From the NCBI GenBank assembly GCA_947598825.1, contig CANQFM010000005.1, positions 1 through 64,000 on the forward strand: a stretch of DNA of 64,000 bases, in the 5' to 3' direction. Made by a program: the position numbers and the translations under genes. This DNA is from an uncultured Eisenbergiella sp. Its GTDB lineage: Bacteria > Bacillota > Clostridia > Lachnospirales > Lachnospiraceae. This document shows positions 1 through 7,023 of this stretch, in pieces; position 1 is the stretch's first letter, and each line of letters opens with the position of its first letter. The notes under the pieces were generated by a model. That model ran no database searches. It was given only the letters and a program-made list of their open reading frames with translations, and was not told the DNA's origin.

Positions 1-175
1 TAAGATGACCTTCTAAAATCTCCACACCTTTATAGCTACACAATTGCTTTATAATATCTCGCAGATCAGCTTTGTATTGATTATAAATTATTTTTCGTCT
101 ATACTTAGGGGTGAAGATGATGTGGTACTTACACATCCACTTCGTATGTGCAAGCGAATTCGTTTGCTTTGCCAT
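1..175 (-). CDS. tnpA: IS200/IS605 family transposase TnpA (5' part only)
   Basis: Reading the minus strand from the ATG at 175 gives a protein beginning MAKQTNSLAHTKWMCKYHII and continuing FTPKYRRK, the characteristic N-terminus of the small Y1 (HUH) transposases of the IS200 group. These single-strand transposases cut and join at hairpin ends. The gene runs off the left edge after 58 codons, so the catalytic HUH and Tyr motifs are not visible. A good ribosome binding site (GGAAAGGTG) precedes the ATG, and a TATAAT -10 is present on the minus strand at 219-224. It is not in the ORF track because it is truncated. Family assignment is firm; activity cannot be judged. Confidence 0.88.
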   Translation of the reverse strand, partial: MAKQTNSLAHTKWMCKYHIIFTPKYRRKIIYNQYKADLRDIIKQLCSYKGVEILEGHL

Positions 176-176
176 G

Positions 177-239
177 AAATCACCTTTCCTTTCTTTAAAT
201 AGTGGCCTGAACAACCCTATTATAGCGGAAAGGTGATTT
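177..239 (-). promoter_or_regulatory. 13-bp inverted repeat flanking the tnpA promoter and covering its RBS
   Basis: AAATCACCTTTCC at 177-189 is the exact reverse complement of GGAAAGGTGATTT at 227-239. The inner copy is the tnpA ribosome binding site region; the outer copy lies upstream of the minus-strand -10 (219-224). A transcript from the tnpA promoter would lack the outer arm and could be translated. A read-through transcript from outside would contain both arms and fold up the binding site. That matches the known protection of IS200 from impinging transcription; here it is inferred from sequence. Confidence 0.6.
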
Positions 240-344
240 TTTGTATAACAATCGTCGCGCACCCGCATAGCGGGTGGTTTAACGTTGAGTACGTTTCCGT
301 TTCTCTATTGAGAAACTCCAACGCACTCAACAGGGTCTATCCGA

Positions 345-397
345 CCCACAAAAGAAAAACAGACAAGGTGCGTTCCGAAAAGGGCGCACCTTGTCTG
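345..397 (-). terminator. Terminator of the ferredoxin gene
   Basis: A perfect 13-bp stem (CAGACAAGGTGCG 360-372 / CGCACCTTGTCTG 385-397) is followed on the minus strand by TTTTTCTTTT. It lies directly downstream of the minus-strand ferredoxin gene and separates it from the IS200 end. Confidence 0.85.
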
Positions 398-479
398 TCC
401 GTGAAATATGTTTTTCAACAGCGCCCCACAGCGGGCGCCGGAGATCCCTCTTCCCGTCTAAAGAGAAGGACCGTATGTG

Positions 480-650
480 TCAGCCTTCGGAAATCGCGCC
501 GACAGGGCAGGTTCCCGCACAGGAACCGCAGTCGATGCACATGCCGGGATCGATCTCGAACTTGCCGTCGCCCATGCTGATCGCGCCGACAGGGCAGACT
601 CCTTCGCAGGAACCGCAGGCAACACAGGAATCGCCGATTACATATGCCAT
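480..650 (-). CDS. 2[4Fe-4S] ferredoxin, 56 aa
   Basis: This gene is too short for the ORF track. The minus strand encodes MAYVIGDSCVACGSCEGVCP, then a second motif CIDCGSCAGTCPVGAIS, and ends EG-stop. The two CxxCxxCxxxCP motifs each bind one cubane cluster, so this is a clostridial-type bacterial ferredoxin carrying low-potential electrons in the cytoplasm. Length is typical of the family. The ATG at 650 is preceded by AAGGAGG with good spacing. A promoter is at 690-718 and a strong terminator follows, so it is probably monocistronic. Its neighbour pflA encodes a radical-SAM enzyme that needs a low-potential one-electron donor, so a role in PFL activation is plausible but inferred. Confidence 0.95.
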   Translation of the reverse strand: MAYVIGDSCVACGSCEGVCPVGAISMGDGKFEIDPGMCIDCGSCAGTCPVGAISEG

Positions 651-689
651 AATGATATCCTCCTTAAAAGATAAATGTAGTTAACTTGT

Positions 690-718
690 ATTTTAATATA
701 AAATCGAAGAATGTACAA
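690..718 (-). promoter_or_regulatory. Promoter of the ferredoxin gene
   Basis: On the minus strand TTGTAC (713-718) and TAAAAT (690-695) are separated by 17 bp, about 40 bp upstream of the ferredoxin ATG. An imperfect inverted repeat (TTAACTTGTA / TACAAGTGTTAA) overlaps it at 681-725 and could be an operator. Confidence 0.6.
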
Positions 719-767
719 GTGTTAATTGCACCCAATGGCACAGCCGATTGCGTCCAATGGCAGCCGG

Positions 768-1532
768 TCATTGTTTCGCTTCCAGTCCCTTTCGGCGGTC
801 GCGCAGCCCTTCCACGACGTGCTTTTTCAGTTCAATGGCCGTATCGGCGTTCATGGCGGGCAGGCCCTTGAGCCTATAATCCATGCCGAGTTTTTCGTAT
901 TTTACCTTGCCCATGGTGTGATAGGGAAGGATGTCCAGGGCCTTGAGGTTGGAAAACTGTCCGATGAAGTAGCCGAGCCGGTAGAGATAGACGGGATCGT
1001 CCGTCAGGGTGGGCACTACCACATGGCGGATCCACATATCCACCTTTTTTTCATCCAGATAATGGCAGAAAGCCAGGATGCCGTCGTTTGGCTGTGAGGT
1101 CAGTTCCCTGTGCTTGACCGGATCGATATGCTTGATATCCAGCATGACCAGATCCGTCAGCTCCATCAGGCGGTCCAGTTTTTTGAGCCAGTCCGGATTG
1201 CCGTCCGGATGGAAGGCGATGCCGGAAGTATCGATGCAGGTATGCACCTGATCCTTTTTGGCCAGCGTAAACAGGTCGATCAGAAAATCCACCTGCATCA
1301 GCGGTTCGCCGCCCGTGACGGTGATGCCGCCGCCTTTGTAAAAGCTTTGGTTGCGTTTGTACTGTTCATAGATCTCTGCAGGTTCCATCAGCGTGCCGCC
1401 GTCCATGGGCCAGGTGTCCGGGTTATGGCAATAGGCGCACCGCATGGGGCAGCCCTGTACGAAGACCACGAAGCGCACGCCGGGGCCGTCTACGGTGCCG
1501 AAGCTTTCGAGGGAATGTATTCTGCCTTTCAT
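768..1532 (-). CDS. pflA: Pyruvate formate-lyase activating enzyme (radical SAM)
   Basis: This 254-aa protein uses SAM and a [4Fe-4S] cluster to install the glycyl radical on pyruvate formate-lyase. The cluster motif CPMRCAYC is at residues 28-35 (CX3CX2C, Cys28, Cys32, Cys35), preceded by the family-typical start GRIHSLESFGTVDGPGVR and followed by the VTGGEPL glycine motif. Length matches the PflA family. The ATG at 1532 has GGAGG about 8 bases upstream. A sigma-A promoter is at 1590-1618. The target enzyme is encoded divergently about 2.6 kb away (4134-6753), with its glycyl-radical domain on a separate gene, so this activase must recognise a small free-standing substrate. Confidence 0.95.
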   Translation of the reverse strand: MKGRIHSLESFGTVDGPGVRFVVFVQGCPMRCAYCHNPDTWPMDGGTLMEPAEIYEQYKRNQSFYKGGGITVTGGEPLMQVDFLIDLFTLAKKDQVHTCIDTSGIAFHPDGNPDWLKKLDRLMELTDLVMLDIKHIDPVKHRELTSQPNDGILAFCHYLDEKKVDMWIRHVVVPTLTDDPVYLYRLGYFIGQFSNLKALDILPYHTMGKVKYEKLGMDYRLKGLPAMNADTAIELKKHVVEGLRDRRKGLEAKQ

Positions 1533-1589
1533 GTGACAAGTCCTCCGTTCTTTTTAAATCCCGCAAAAGGAATTGTTTTTCTTATGGAC

Positions 1590-1618
1590 AGTATACTATT
1601 TCCCGTGGAAAAATGCAA
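1590..1618 (-). promoter_or_regulatory. Promoter of pflA
   Basis: Minus strand TTGCAT (1613-1618), 17-bp spacer, TATACT (1590-1595). The -10 is part of the palindrome AGTATACT. It lies about 60 bp upstream of the pflA ATG. Confidence 0.7.
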
Positions 1619-1695
1619 CGCGGAAAGCGCCTGCGTATCGCTTTGCAAATGGCGCAGCCATACCGCTGCAGCAGGCAAAGATTTTTTTGTACAGG

Positions 1696-1724
1696 TTGTC
1701 AGAAAGAAAGGAATGTATTATACT
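1696..1724 (+). promoter_or_regulatory. Promoter of the DUF1858 gene
   Basis: TTGTCA (1696-1701), 17-bp spacer, TATACT (1719-1724), 38 bp upstream of the ATG at 1763. It is divergent from the pflA promoter. Confidence 0.75.
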
Positions 1725-1762
1725 AAGAACCGGATGAAGGAACCCAAAAGGAGGTGAGCCAT

Positions 1763-1954
1763 ATGGCCAAGTTTTCAAAGGATATGACGATCGGGGAAGC
1801 GCTGCAGGTGGATATTAACGCCGCCCCTGTCCTGATGGAGATCGGGATGCACTGTCTCGGCTGCCCTTCCGCTCAGGGAGAGACGCTGGAGGAGGCCGCC
1901 ATGGTGCATGGGATCCCCGTGGAGGAGCTGATGGAAAAGCTCAACGCGATCTGA
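1763..1954 (+). CDS. DUF1858 domain-containing small protein, 63 aa
   Basis: The protein begins [17 protein letters not shown] and contains the conserved [18 protein letters not shown] segment of the DUF1858 (ScdA/hybrid-cluster-associated) family, with a CxxC pair. In this family the cysteines may bind metal or sense redox state; the biochemical role is not established. The ORF track begins at an upstream GTG (1754), but that codon lies in the ribosome binding site AAAGGAGGTGAG, so the ATG at 1763 with 8-nt spacing is preferred. A strong terminator follows. The gene has its own promoter and lies between pflA and the sigma-factor operon. Confidence 0.85.
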   Translation: MAKFSKDMTIGEALQVDINAAPVLMEIGMHCLGCPSAQGETLEEAAMVHGIPVEELMEKLNAI

Positions 1955-1990
1955 GCAGGAAGGCGCGTTCATAAGGCAACGTATGTTTTT

Positions 1991-2032
1991 ACCATAAAAG
2001 GGGCAGATCCGAGGATCTGTCCCTTTTATGGT
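1991..2032. terminator. Bidirectional terminator-like hairpin
   Basis: ACCATAAAAGGGGCAGATCC and GATCTGTCCCTTTTATGGT form a stem of about 19 bp with one G-T wobble and a very short loop. A-rich and T-rich arms supply the U tract on either strand. It separates the DUF1858 gene from the sigma-factor operon. Confidence 0.8.
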
Positions 2033-2066
2033 GCGCGTAAAGCGCAGACAGAAAATGAAAAACGGA

Positions 2067-2096
2067 TGAAACCTTTTCCCCCTTTATTACCCTATA
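2067..2096 (+). promoter_or_regulatory. Possible ECF-type promoter (autoregulation)
   Basis: TGAAACC at 2067-2073 resembles the AAC-containing -35 element of many ECF sigma factors, and CTATA at 2092-2096 could be the -10. It lies upstream of an ECF sigma gene, as expected for autoregulation. No clear sigma-A promoter was seen in the same stretch. The assignment rests on a short motif. Confidence 0.4.
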
Positions 2097-2179
2097 CCAG
2101 TAAATAGAGAAATCTATTTTGAGGATATCCTGATTTTTTGGACGTCATCATGAGGGCGGCCAAAGCCGGAGGTTTATCG

Positions 2180-2701
2180 ATGCGACGGGAAGAACTTGAA
2201 CAAATGATCCGCACTTATGGCAGGGATTTATTTTCGTTCTGCTGCAGTATGACCTGCAGCCGTCAGGACGCGGAGGATCTTTATCAGGATACTTTTCTGA
2301 AACTCTATGAGATCGGGGAGAAAATATCCATAGAAAAGAATCCGAAAAGTTTCCTGATGGGCATCGCTTTCAATTTGTATCGGAATCACAGGCGCAAACA
2401 TTTTATCAGGGACAGGATCGCGGCAGAACCCGGCCGGACGGAGGAGATCGCAGCGCTTGCCGCGGCAAAAGGGCCTTCGACGGAGGAACAGGCGATCCTG
2501 CGGGAGAACTGCCTGGCCCTGCGGCGCGCGGTGGCAAAGCTGCCGGACAAGTATAAGATACCGATACTTTTATTCTATATGGAAGAATTGCCCATGAAAG
2601 AAATAGAGCGCATTCTGAGACTGCCGGGAGGGACTGTCAAGACCAGGCTGCGCCGGGCGAAAATGATCCTGAAACGGGAATTGGAGGGCGCACAGTCATG
2701 A
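2180..2701 (+). CDS. ECF-type RNA polymerase sigma-70 factor
   Basis: The 173-aa product has a sigma-70 region 2 in its N-terminal half (SRQDAEDLYQDTFLKLY, then KSFLMGIAFNLYRNHRRK) and a C-terminal region 4 helix-turn-helix (MKEIERILRLPGGTVKTRLRRAK). There is no region 1 or 3, so it is an extracytoplasmic-function factor that redirects RNA polymerase to a stress regulon. The ORF track starts at a TTG (2138); the ATG at 2180 has CGGAGG 7 nt upstream and is preferred, with the ATG at 2150 as alternative. Its stop overlaps the start of the next gene (ATGA), the usual arrangement for a sigma/anti-sigma pair. The regulon is unknown. Confidence 0.92.
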   Translation: MRREELEQMIRTYGRDLFSFCCSMTCSRQDAEDLYQDTFLKLYEIGEKISIEKNPKSFLMGIAFNLYRNHRRKHFIRDRIAAEPGRTEEIAALAAAKGPSTEEQAILRENCLALRRAVAKLPDKYKIPILLFYMEELPMKEIERILRLPGGTVKTRLRRAKMILKRELEGAQS

Positions 2702-3861
2702 AAGAAAATATGGATGAATTATTAAAACGGTCGCTGGCGCCGACGGAAACGCCTGCGGATCGTCTGAACCGCCAGATTCTATGGAAGATTGCATTGGAGG
2801 AAAAGAAGATTATGCGAAAAAAAACAAGCCGGAGAAAATTTTGTGCGGCTGCCAGCCTTTGTATACTGCTGCTCACTTCCGCTACGGCGTACGCCGCGTA
2901 CCGTTATCTGACGCCCGCCGAGGCGGCGCGGGAGTTGGAGGACGCTGCTCTTGCGAATGCTTTTGAGAGCGACGGCGCCGTTTTTGTCAATGAAACGCAG
3001 GAGAGCGGCGGATACCGGGTCACGCTGCTGGGAAGCGCCGCGGGCAAAAAGATCAGCGATTATTTATCCGTCCGTAACGGGGAGATCAGGGACGACCGGA
3101 TCTATACGGTGGTGGCCATCGAGCGTGCGGACGGGACGCCCATGCCGCCCACTTCGTCGGATGATTACGGAAACGAGCCTTTCTATGTCTCGCATTATGT
3201 CCGCGGCCTCGATCCAAAGGTATACAGCGTGATGAGCATGGGCGGCGGTTATTCTGCATTTGTGCAGGACGGGATCGAGTACCGGATCCTGGAAATGGAC
3301 AATCTGGAAATGTTTGCCGACAAAGGGATTTATGTGGGGGTAAACTCCGGTTCGTTTTATGACGCAAAGGCGTATTCCTTTGATGAAACTACCGGGGAGA
3401 TCGCGCGCAACGACCACTATGACGGGACGAACGCCCTTTTTGTCCTTCCCCTGGATCCCTCGAAGGCGGATCCCGAGGCGGCCGCCCTGTACCTGAAGCA
3501 GCTTCAGGATTCCTGGAAAAAAGAGGACGTTCCCGACGCGCAGGCCCAAAGCTCGGACGCAGACGCGTTTATGGCAAAGCTGACGCCCGATAATCTCGAC
3601 CTGTACGCGGCGCCCGCAGAGTACACTCGGATGACTGCCACGCCGGACGGCGGTGTGATATCTTACCGCTATGAAATGGAAAGCGGCGCAGGAGGAAGCG
3701 GGAGCATAGGAATCGACGAATTATTTCCTGACCACATTGCGGGGACGACTGCGATAGGCGGATACAGTTCGAGCGGCAGTCTCGACACGCTCAACATCGA
3801 GGTGTTCATTCTGAATGAGGACGGTACAGTCGGCTTCGTCATTTATCAGCCGAGGCTGTAA
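2698..3861 (+). CDS. Probable membrane-bound anti-sigma factor (DUF4179-like)
   Basis: This 387-aa protein has a short cytoplasmic N-terminus (about 47 residues, with the LNRQILWKIALEEKK helix), a single transmembrane helix at about 48-68 (CAAASLCILLLTSATAYAAY), and a large extracytoplasmic domain. This is the architecture of anti-sigma factors of the DUF4179/RsiV-like type, which hold their ECF sigma at the membrane until a signal is received. It overlaps the sigma gene by 4 bp and is almost certainly translationally coupled. The external domain has no motif I can name, so the signal sensed is unknown. A terminator lies just downstream. Confidence 0.8.
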   Translation: MKENMDELLKRSLAPTETPADRLNRQILWKIALEEKKIMRKKTSRRKFCAAASLCILLLTSATAYAAYRYLTPAEAARELEDAALANAFESDGAVFVNETQESGGYRVTLLGSAAGKKISDYLSVRNGEIRDDRIYTVVAIERADGTPMPPTSSDDYGNEPFYVSHYVRGLDPKVYSVMSMGGGYSAFVQDGIEYRILEMDNLEMFADKGIYVGVNSGSFYDAKAYSFDETTGEIARNDHYDGTNALFVLPLDPSKADPEAAALYLKQLQDSWKKEDVPDAQAQSSDADAFMAKLTPDNLDLYAAPAEYTRMTATPDGGVISYRYEMESGAGGSGSIGIDELFPDHIAGTTAIGGYSSSGSLDTLNIEVFILNEDGTVGFVIYQPRL

Positions 3862-3873
3862 CCCATATCAAAA

Positions 3874-3900
3874 ACGGGGCGTTTTTGCGCCCTGTTTTTC
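3874..3900 (+). terminator. Terminator of the sigma/anti-sigma operon
   Basis: An 8-bp stem ACGGGGCG / CGCCCTGT with one wobble, loop TTTTT(G), followed by TTTTTC. Confidence 0.75.
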
Positions 3901-3943
3901 TTCTGAAAAAATATCCAATAAAATAAAAAATAATTTGGCAAAA

Positions 3944-3972
3944 TTCACAAAATGTATATTGGAAAATGTGAA
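3944..3972. promoter_or_regulatory. Inverted repeat upstream of the pflB promoter
   Basis: TTCACA at 3944-3949 and TGTGAA at 3967-3972 form an inverted repeat with a 17-bp A+T-rich centre, about 30 bp upstream of the -35. The half-sites recall redox regulators (Rex uses TTGTGAA/TTCACAA) but the arrangement is inverted relative to a Rex site, so the regulator is not assigned. The rest of the 3901-4000 stretch is A+T-rich and holds no gene. Confidence 0.35.
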
Positions 3973-4001
3973 GTGTATAGAAAAAAGTACACCGCACACA
4001 C

Positions 4002-4030
4002 TTGACCTTGGACGGGCGGTAACTTATAAT
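4002..4030 (+). promoter_or_regulatory. Strong promoter of pflB
   Basis: TTGACC (4002-4007), 17-bp spacer, TATAAT (4025-4030). This near-consensus promoter gives a leader of about 97 nt before the pflB ATG at 4134. Confidence 0.85.
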
Positions 4031-4133
4031 AAAACTAAGGATTGGCGCAGTATCCTGCCGTATGACCGGCAGCGTATTTCAGACGCTGCGCCCTGTAACG
4101 ATCCACAATATTTTTTACAGGAGGCTTACCAAA

Positions 4134-6176
4134 ATGAGACCAGAATGGACAGGTTTTGTAGGCAACAAATGGGACAAAGAAGTCAATGTCCGCGACTTCA
4201 TCCAGAAGAACTACGAGCCCTATGAAGGCGACGATGCTTTCCTTGCCCCGCCTACACAGAACACGAAAGACCTGTGGAATCAGGTGCTGGAGCTGCAGAA
4301 GAAAGAGCGTGAGGTCGGCGGTGTCCTCGATATGGACACCAAGGTCATTTCCACGATCACCTCTCATGGCCCGGGCTATCTGGACAAGAGCAAAGAGACG
4401 ATCGTAGGTTTCCAGACAGACGCGCCCTTTAAGCGTTCCCTGCAGCCTTACGGCGGTATCCGCATGGCAGAGAAGGCCTGCGCGGATAACGGCTACACGG
4501 TGGACCCGGAGATTTCCGAGTTCTTCAACACCCACAGGAAAACACACAATGCAGGCTGCTTCGATGCCTACAATCCGGAGATGCGTGCCTGCCGTTCTTC
4601 CCATATCATTACCGGTCTGCCGGACGCTTACGGCCGCGGCCGTATTATCGGCGACTACAGGCGTATTGCCCTGTACGGCATTGACAGGCTGATCGAGGAT
4701 AAGGAAGAGCAGAAAGCTTCTACCGGCCGCGTGATGACCGACGACGTGATCCGTCTCCGTGAGGAGATCTCCGAGCAGATCAAGGCGTTGAAAGATATGA
4801 AGGTTATGGCTGCTTCCTACGGCTGCGATATTTCCAAACCCGCCGTTAACGTAAAAGAAGCGATCCAGTGGACCTATTTCGGATATCTGTGCGCGGTGAA
4901 GGAGCAGAACGGTGCGGCCATGTCCCTTGGACGTACTTCCACTTTCCTTGACATTTATGCGCAGAGAGACCTGGCTAACGGCACCTTTACCGAGGAGCAG
5001 ATCCAGGAGTTCGTCGATCACTTCATCATGAAGCTGCGCTGCATCAAGTTTGCCCGTACTCCTGAGTACAACCAGATCTTCGCCGGCGATCCCGTGTGGG
5101 TAACCGAGTCTCTGGGCGGCATGGGCGTTGACGGGCGTCCGATGGTGACGAAGATGAGCTTCCGTTACCTGCACACGCTGACCAACTTAGGCCCCGCTCC
5201 GGAACCCAACCTGACCGTGCTGTGGTCCACCAGGCTGCCTGAGAACTGGAAGAAATACTGCGCGAAGATGTCCATCCAGACTTCTTCCATCCAGTATGAG
5301 AACGACGACCTGATGCGTCCTGTCCATGGCGACGATTACGGCATCGCATGCTGCGTATCCTCCATGGTGATCGGTAAGGAAATGCAGTTCTTCGGCGCCC
5401 GCGCGAACCTGGCGAAGTGCCTGTTGTACGCGCTCAACGGCGGCGTAGACGAAGTGACCAAGAAGCAGGTCGGCCCGAAGTATCGCCCTGTGACCGGCGA
5501 TGTGCTGGATTACGACGATGTGATGAGCAAGTTCATAGATATGATGGAATGGCAGGCTGACGTATATGTCAATACCCTGAACATCATCCATTATATGCAT
5601 GACAAGTACTGCTATGAGAGAGCTGAGATGGCTCTGCATGACAGGGACGTGAAGAGATATTTCGCGACCGGCGTTGCGGGCCTGTCCATCGTGGCGGATT
5701 CCCTTTCCGCTATCAAGTATGCCAAGGTAGAAGTGGTCCGCGATGAGGACGGCGTGATCGTAGACTTCAAGACCACCGGCGACTTCCCGAAATACGGCAA
5801 CGATGATGACCGCGTGGACGAGATCGCACAGGAGATCGTACACAAGTTCATGACCGCTATCAGAAGACATCACACCTACAGGAACGGTATCCCTACCACC
5901 TCCATCCTGACCATTACCTCCAACGTGACCTACGGTAAGGCCACCGGTAATACGCCTGATGGACGCAGAAAAGGACAGCCTTTCGCTCCTGGTGCGAACC
6001 CGATGCATGGACGCGACACTCACGGCGCCATCGCTTCCCTGTCTTCCGTCTCCAAGCTGCCTTTCAAGGATGCGCAGGATGGTATCTCCAATACCTTCAC
6101 CATCATCCCCGGCGCGCTGGGCAAAGAAGACAAGATCTTCTCCGGCGACCTTGAAGTGGATCTTGATCTGAAATAA
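4134..6176 (+). CDS. pflB: Pyruvate formate-lyase catalytic subunit lacking the glycyl-radical domain
   Basis: The 680-aa product starts [20 protein letters not shown] and is clearly PFL (formate C-acetyltransferase), which splits pyruvate plus CoA into acetyl-CoA and formate. The catalytic cysteine pair is present in GIACCVSSM (Cys406-Cys407). Family members are normally about 740-760 aa and end with a domain containing RVSGYAV; this one stops after [26 protein letters not shown]. The missing domain is encoded separately at 6511-6753, so activity should require assembly of two polypeptides. The ORF-track start (4062) lies in the leader; ATG 4134 has ACAGGAGG upstream. Codon use looks highly optimised, as for an abundant enzyme. 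Confidence 0.93.
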   Translation: MRPEWTGFVGNKWDKEVNVRDFIQKNYEPYEGDDAFLAPPTQNTKDLWNQVLELQKKEREVGGVLDMDTKVISTITSHGPGYLDKSKETIVGFQTDAPFKRSLQPYGGIRMAEKACADNGYTVDPEISEFFNTHRKTHNAGCFDAYNPEMRACRSSHIITGLPDAYGRGRIIGDYRRIALYGIDRLIEDKEEQKASTGRVMTDDVIRLREEISEQIKALKDMKVMAASYGCDISKPAVNVKEAIQWTYFGYLCAVKEQNGAAMSLGRTSTFLDIYAQRDLANGTFTEEQIQEFVDHFIMKLRCIKFARTPEYNQIFAGDPVWVTESLGGMGVDGRPMVTKMSFRYLHTLTNLGPAPEPNLTVLWSTRLPENWKKYCAKMSIQTSSIQYENDDLMRPVHGDDYGIACCVSSMVIGKEMQFFGARANLAKCLLYALNGGVDEVTKKQVGPKYRPVTGDVLDYDDVMSKFIDMMEWQADVYVNTLNIIHYMHDKYCYERAEMALHDRDVKRYFATGVAGLSIVADSLSAIKYAKVEVVRDEDGVIVDFKTTGDFPKYGNDDDRVDEIAQEIVHKFMTAIRRHHTYRNGIPTTSILTITSNVTYGKATGNTPDGRRKGQPFAPGANPMHGRDTHGAIASLSSVSKLPFKDAQDGISNTFTIIPGALGKEDKIFSGDLEVDLDLK

Positions 6177-6190
6177 CAGGGAAACGGATT

Positions 6191-6391
6191 ATGAATGAAA
6201 AAGAAATGATCGACGATCTCGTCAAGATGCTTGACGCCGGAATGGCGCAGGGCACGGGCCATGTGAACGTGGATTGTGACGACGGGAAATTGTCAAAAGA
6301 AGTGCAGACCCTTGGATGCACGGATTGTTCCAGGACTCCGTTGGCATGCAGCGTCCCTACGCTGCACCAGGGACTGGACGATTATGAGTAA
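6191..6391 (+). CDS. 66-aa Cys-containing protein between the two PFL halves
   Basis: This small gene starts 14 bp after the pflB stop, with a modest ribosome binding site (CAGGGAAACGG). Its N-terminal half, IDDLVKMLDAGMAQGTGHVNV, aligns by eye with [23 protein letters not shown] at the start of the glycyl-radical domain protein encoded downstream. It then diverges into a cysteine-bearing tail, GCTDCSRTPLACSVPTLHQG, and lacks RVSGYAV. It may therefore be a paralogous or pseudo-radical domain that docks on PflB in a regulatory or protective role. That is inference; I do not know a named family for it. Its position within the pfl transcript argues that it is real and co-expressed. Confidence 0.75.
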   Translation: MNEKEMIDDLVKMLDAGMAQGTGHVNVDCDDGKLSKEVQTLGCTDCSRTPLACSVPTLHQGLDDYE

Positions 6392-6408
6392 GCAGAACTT
6401 TTGCGGAC

Positions 6409-6433
6409 AGCCGGGCCGGTGATCCGGCCCCGG
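6409..6433 (+). terminator. G+C-rich hairpin between the 66-aa gene and the radical-domain gene
   Basis: GCCGGGCCGG and CCGGCCCCGGC form a strong stem with loop TGAT and one bulged C, followed by only a short T run (GTTTCC). It could act as a partial terminator or an mRNA-stability element setting the ratio of PflB to the radical-domain protein. Confidence 0.45.
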
Positions 6434-6510
6434 CGTTTCCAGCAAAGAAATGGCGGTGGATTTTTTGATCCGTACCGCGCATAATATAAGAAAAAGAGGA
6501 GGAAATTACC

Positions 6511-6753
6511 ATGGCTGAAAATCATGCACAGGTAGATAACCTGGTATCTTTACTGGATGGCTATGCAACCAAAGGCGGCCATCACCTTAATGTTAACGTG
6601 CTGAACAGAGACACGCTTCTGGATGCGCAGAAACATCCTGAGAAGTATCCTCAGTTGACCATCCGTGTTTCCGGCTATGCCGTAAACTTCATCAAGCTGA
6701 CTCCCGAGCAGCAGGCAGACGTTATCTCCAGAACCTTCCATGAGAGCATCTGA
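6511..6753 (+). CDS. Stand-alone glycyl-radical domain of pyruvate formate-lyase (GrcA/YfiD-like)
   Basis: The 80-aa product contains the complete PFL C-terminal signature: [17 protein letters not shown], then [18 protein letters not shown] with the radical glycine in RVSGYAV, and a typical end [11 protein letters not shown]. PflA (768-1532) should abstract hydrogen from this glycine. Free-standing versions (E. coli GrcA/YfiD) normally repair damaged full-length PFL; here no intact PFL is present, so this protein is presumably an essential subunit. The start ATG has a strong GAGGAGG site, and CATAATAT upstream may be a -10, so it may be expressed both from the pflB transcript and on its own. 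A strong terminator follows. Confidence 0.92.
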   Translation: MAENHAQVDNLVSLLDGYATKGGHHLNVNVLNRDTLLDAQKHPEKYPQLTIRVSGYAVNFIKLTPEQQADVISRTFHESI

Positions 6754-6773
6754 CCTCCCAGCAGGCAGCGCGT

Positions 6774-6835
6774 AAAACAAGATAAAAAGCCCTCGGCGGA
6801 AGCTTGCTTCCGACCGGGGCTTTTTATCTTGTTTT
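6774..6835. terminator. Strong bidirectional terminator after the pfl genes
   Basis: AAAACAAGATAAAAAGCCC and GGGCTTTTTATCTTGTTTT are perfectly complementary and enclose a second stem (CGGCGGAAGC / GCTTCCGACCG). The stem is about 28 bp long with U tracts on both strands. Confidence 0.9.
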
Positions 6836-6861
6836 AGATGGGGCGTGCGCCCCATCACCGA

Positions 6862-6966
6862 GTGAAGTGGCCGGAGGCCAAGCCTGCGAAGCAGGCGGCT
6901 TCACGAGGTGAGCGCTGCCGTACGGAGTGGCGCTATATAGGTGAGCGCCGCCGTGCGGAGTGACGC
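6862..6966. repeat. Three-way-junction palindrome and two 28-bp direct repeats
   Basis: 6862-6904 can fold as a three-way junction: GTGAAG/CTTCAC closes TGGCC-GGA-GGCCA and GCCTGC-GAA-GCAGGC. It is followed by two imperfect 28-bp direct repeats (6906-6933 and 6939-6966) sharing AGGTGAGCGC and CGGAGTG. No reading frame is evident. It looks like an extragenic palindromic repeat cluster; function unknown. Confidence 0.6.
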
Positions 6967-6971
6967 CGGAA

Positions 6972-7023
6972 AAGTAAAGCCCCCGGCGGAAAGCTCGCTT
7001 CCGGCCGGGGGTCTTTTATACTT
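6972..7023 (-). terminator. Terminator of mecA
   Basis: AAGTAAAGCCCCCGGCGGAAAG pairs with CTTCCGGCCGGGGGTCTTTTATACTT. On the minus strand it overlaps the mecA stop codon. Its core is nearly the same sequence as the terminator at 6774-6835. Confidence 0.8.

Larger units (their letters stand above)
1..290 (-). mobile_element. Left end of an IS200/IS605-family element (partial)
   Basis: The partial tnpA on the minus strand is followed, on its upstream side, by the structured left end expected of IS200-type elements. A subterminal hairpin ACCCGC-ATA-GCGGGT lies at 261-275. A second nested hairpin pair (GTTGAGT/ACTCAAC around GTTTCTC/GAGAAAC) spans 284-331 and may be inside or just outside the element. 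IS200-family ends have hairpins rather than terminal inverted repeats, so the exact tip cannot be fixed from sequence alone. The other end lies outside the window. Confidence 0.6.

Noticed and set aside
1110-1757. 215-aa plus-strand ORF
   Set aside because: Mostly antisense to pflA, and it runs through both divergent promoters.
6176-6511. Frameshift as an explanation for the short pflB
   Set aside because: The sequence after the stop does not encode the missing domain in another frame. A distinct 66-aa gene and a hairpin intervene, and the domain gene has its own ATG and strong ribosome binding site.
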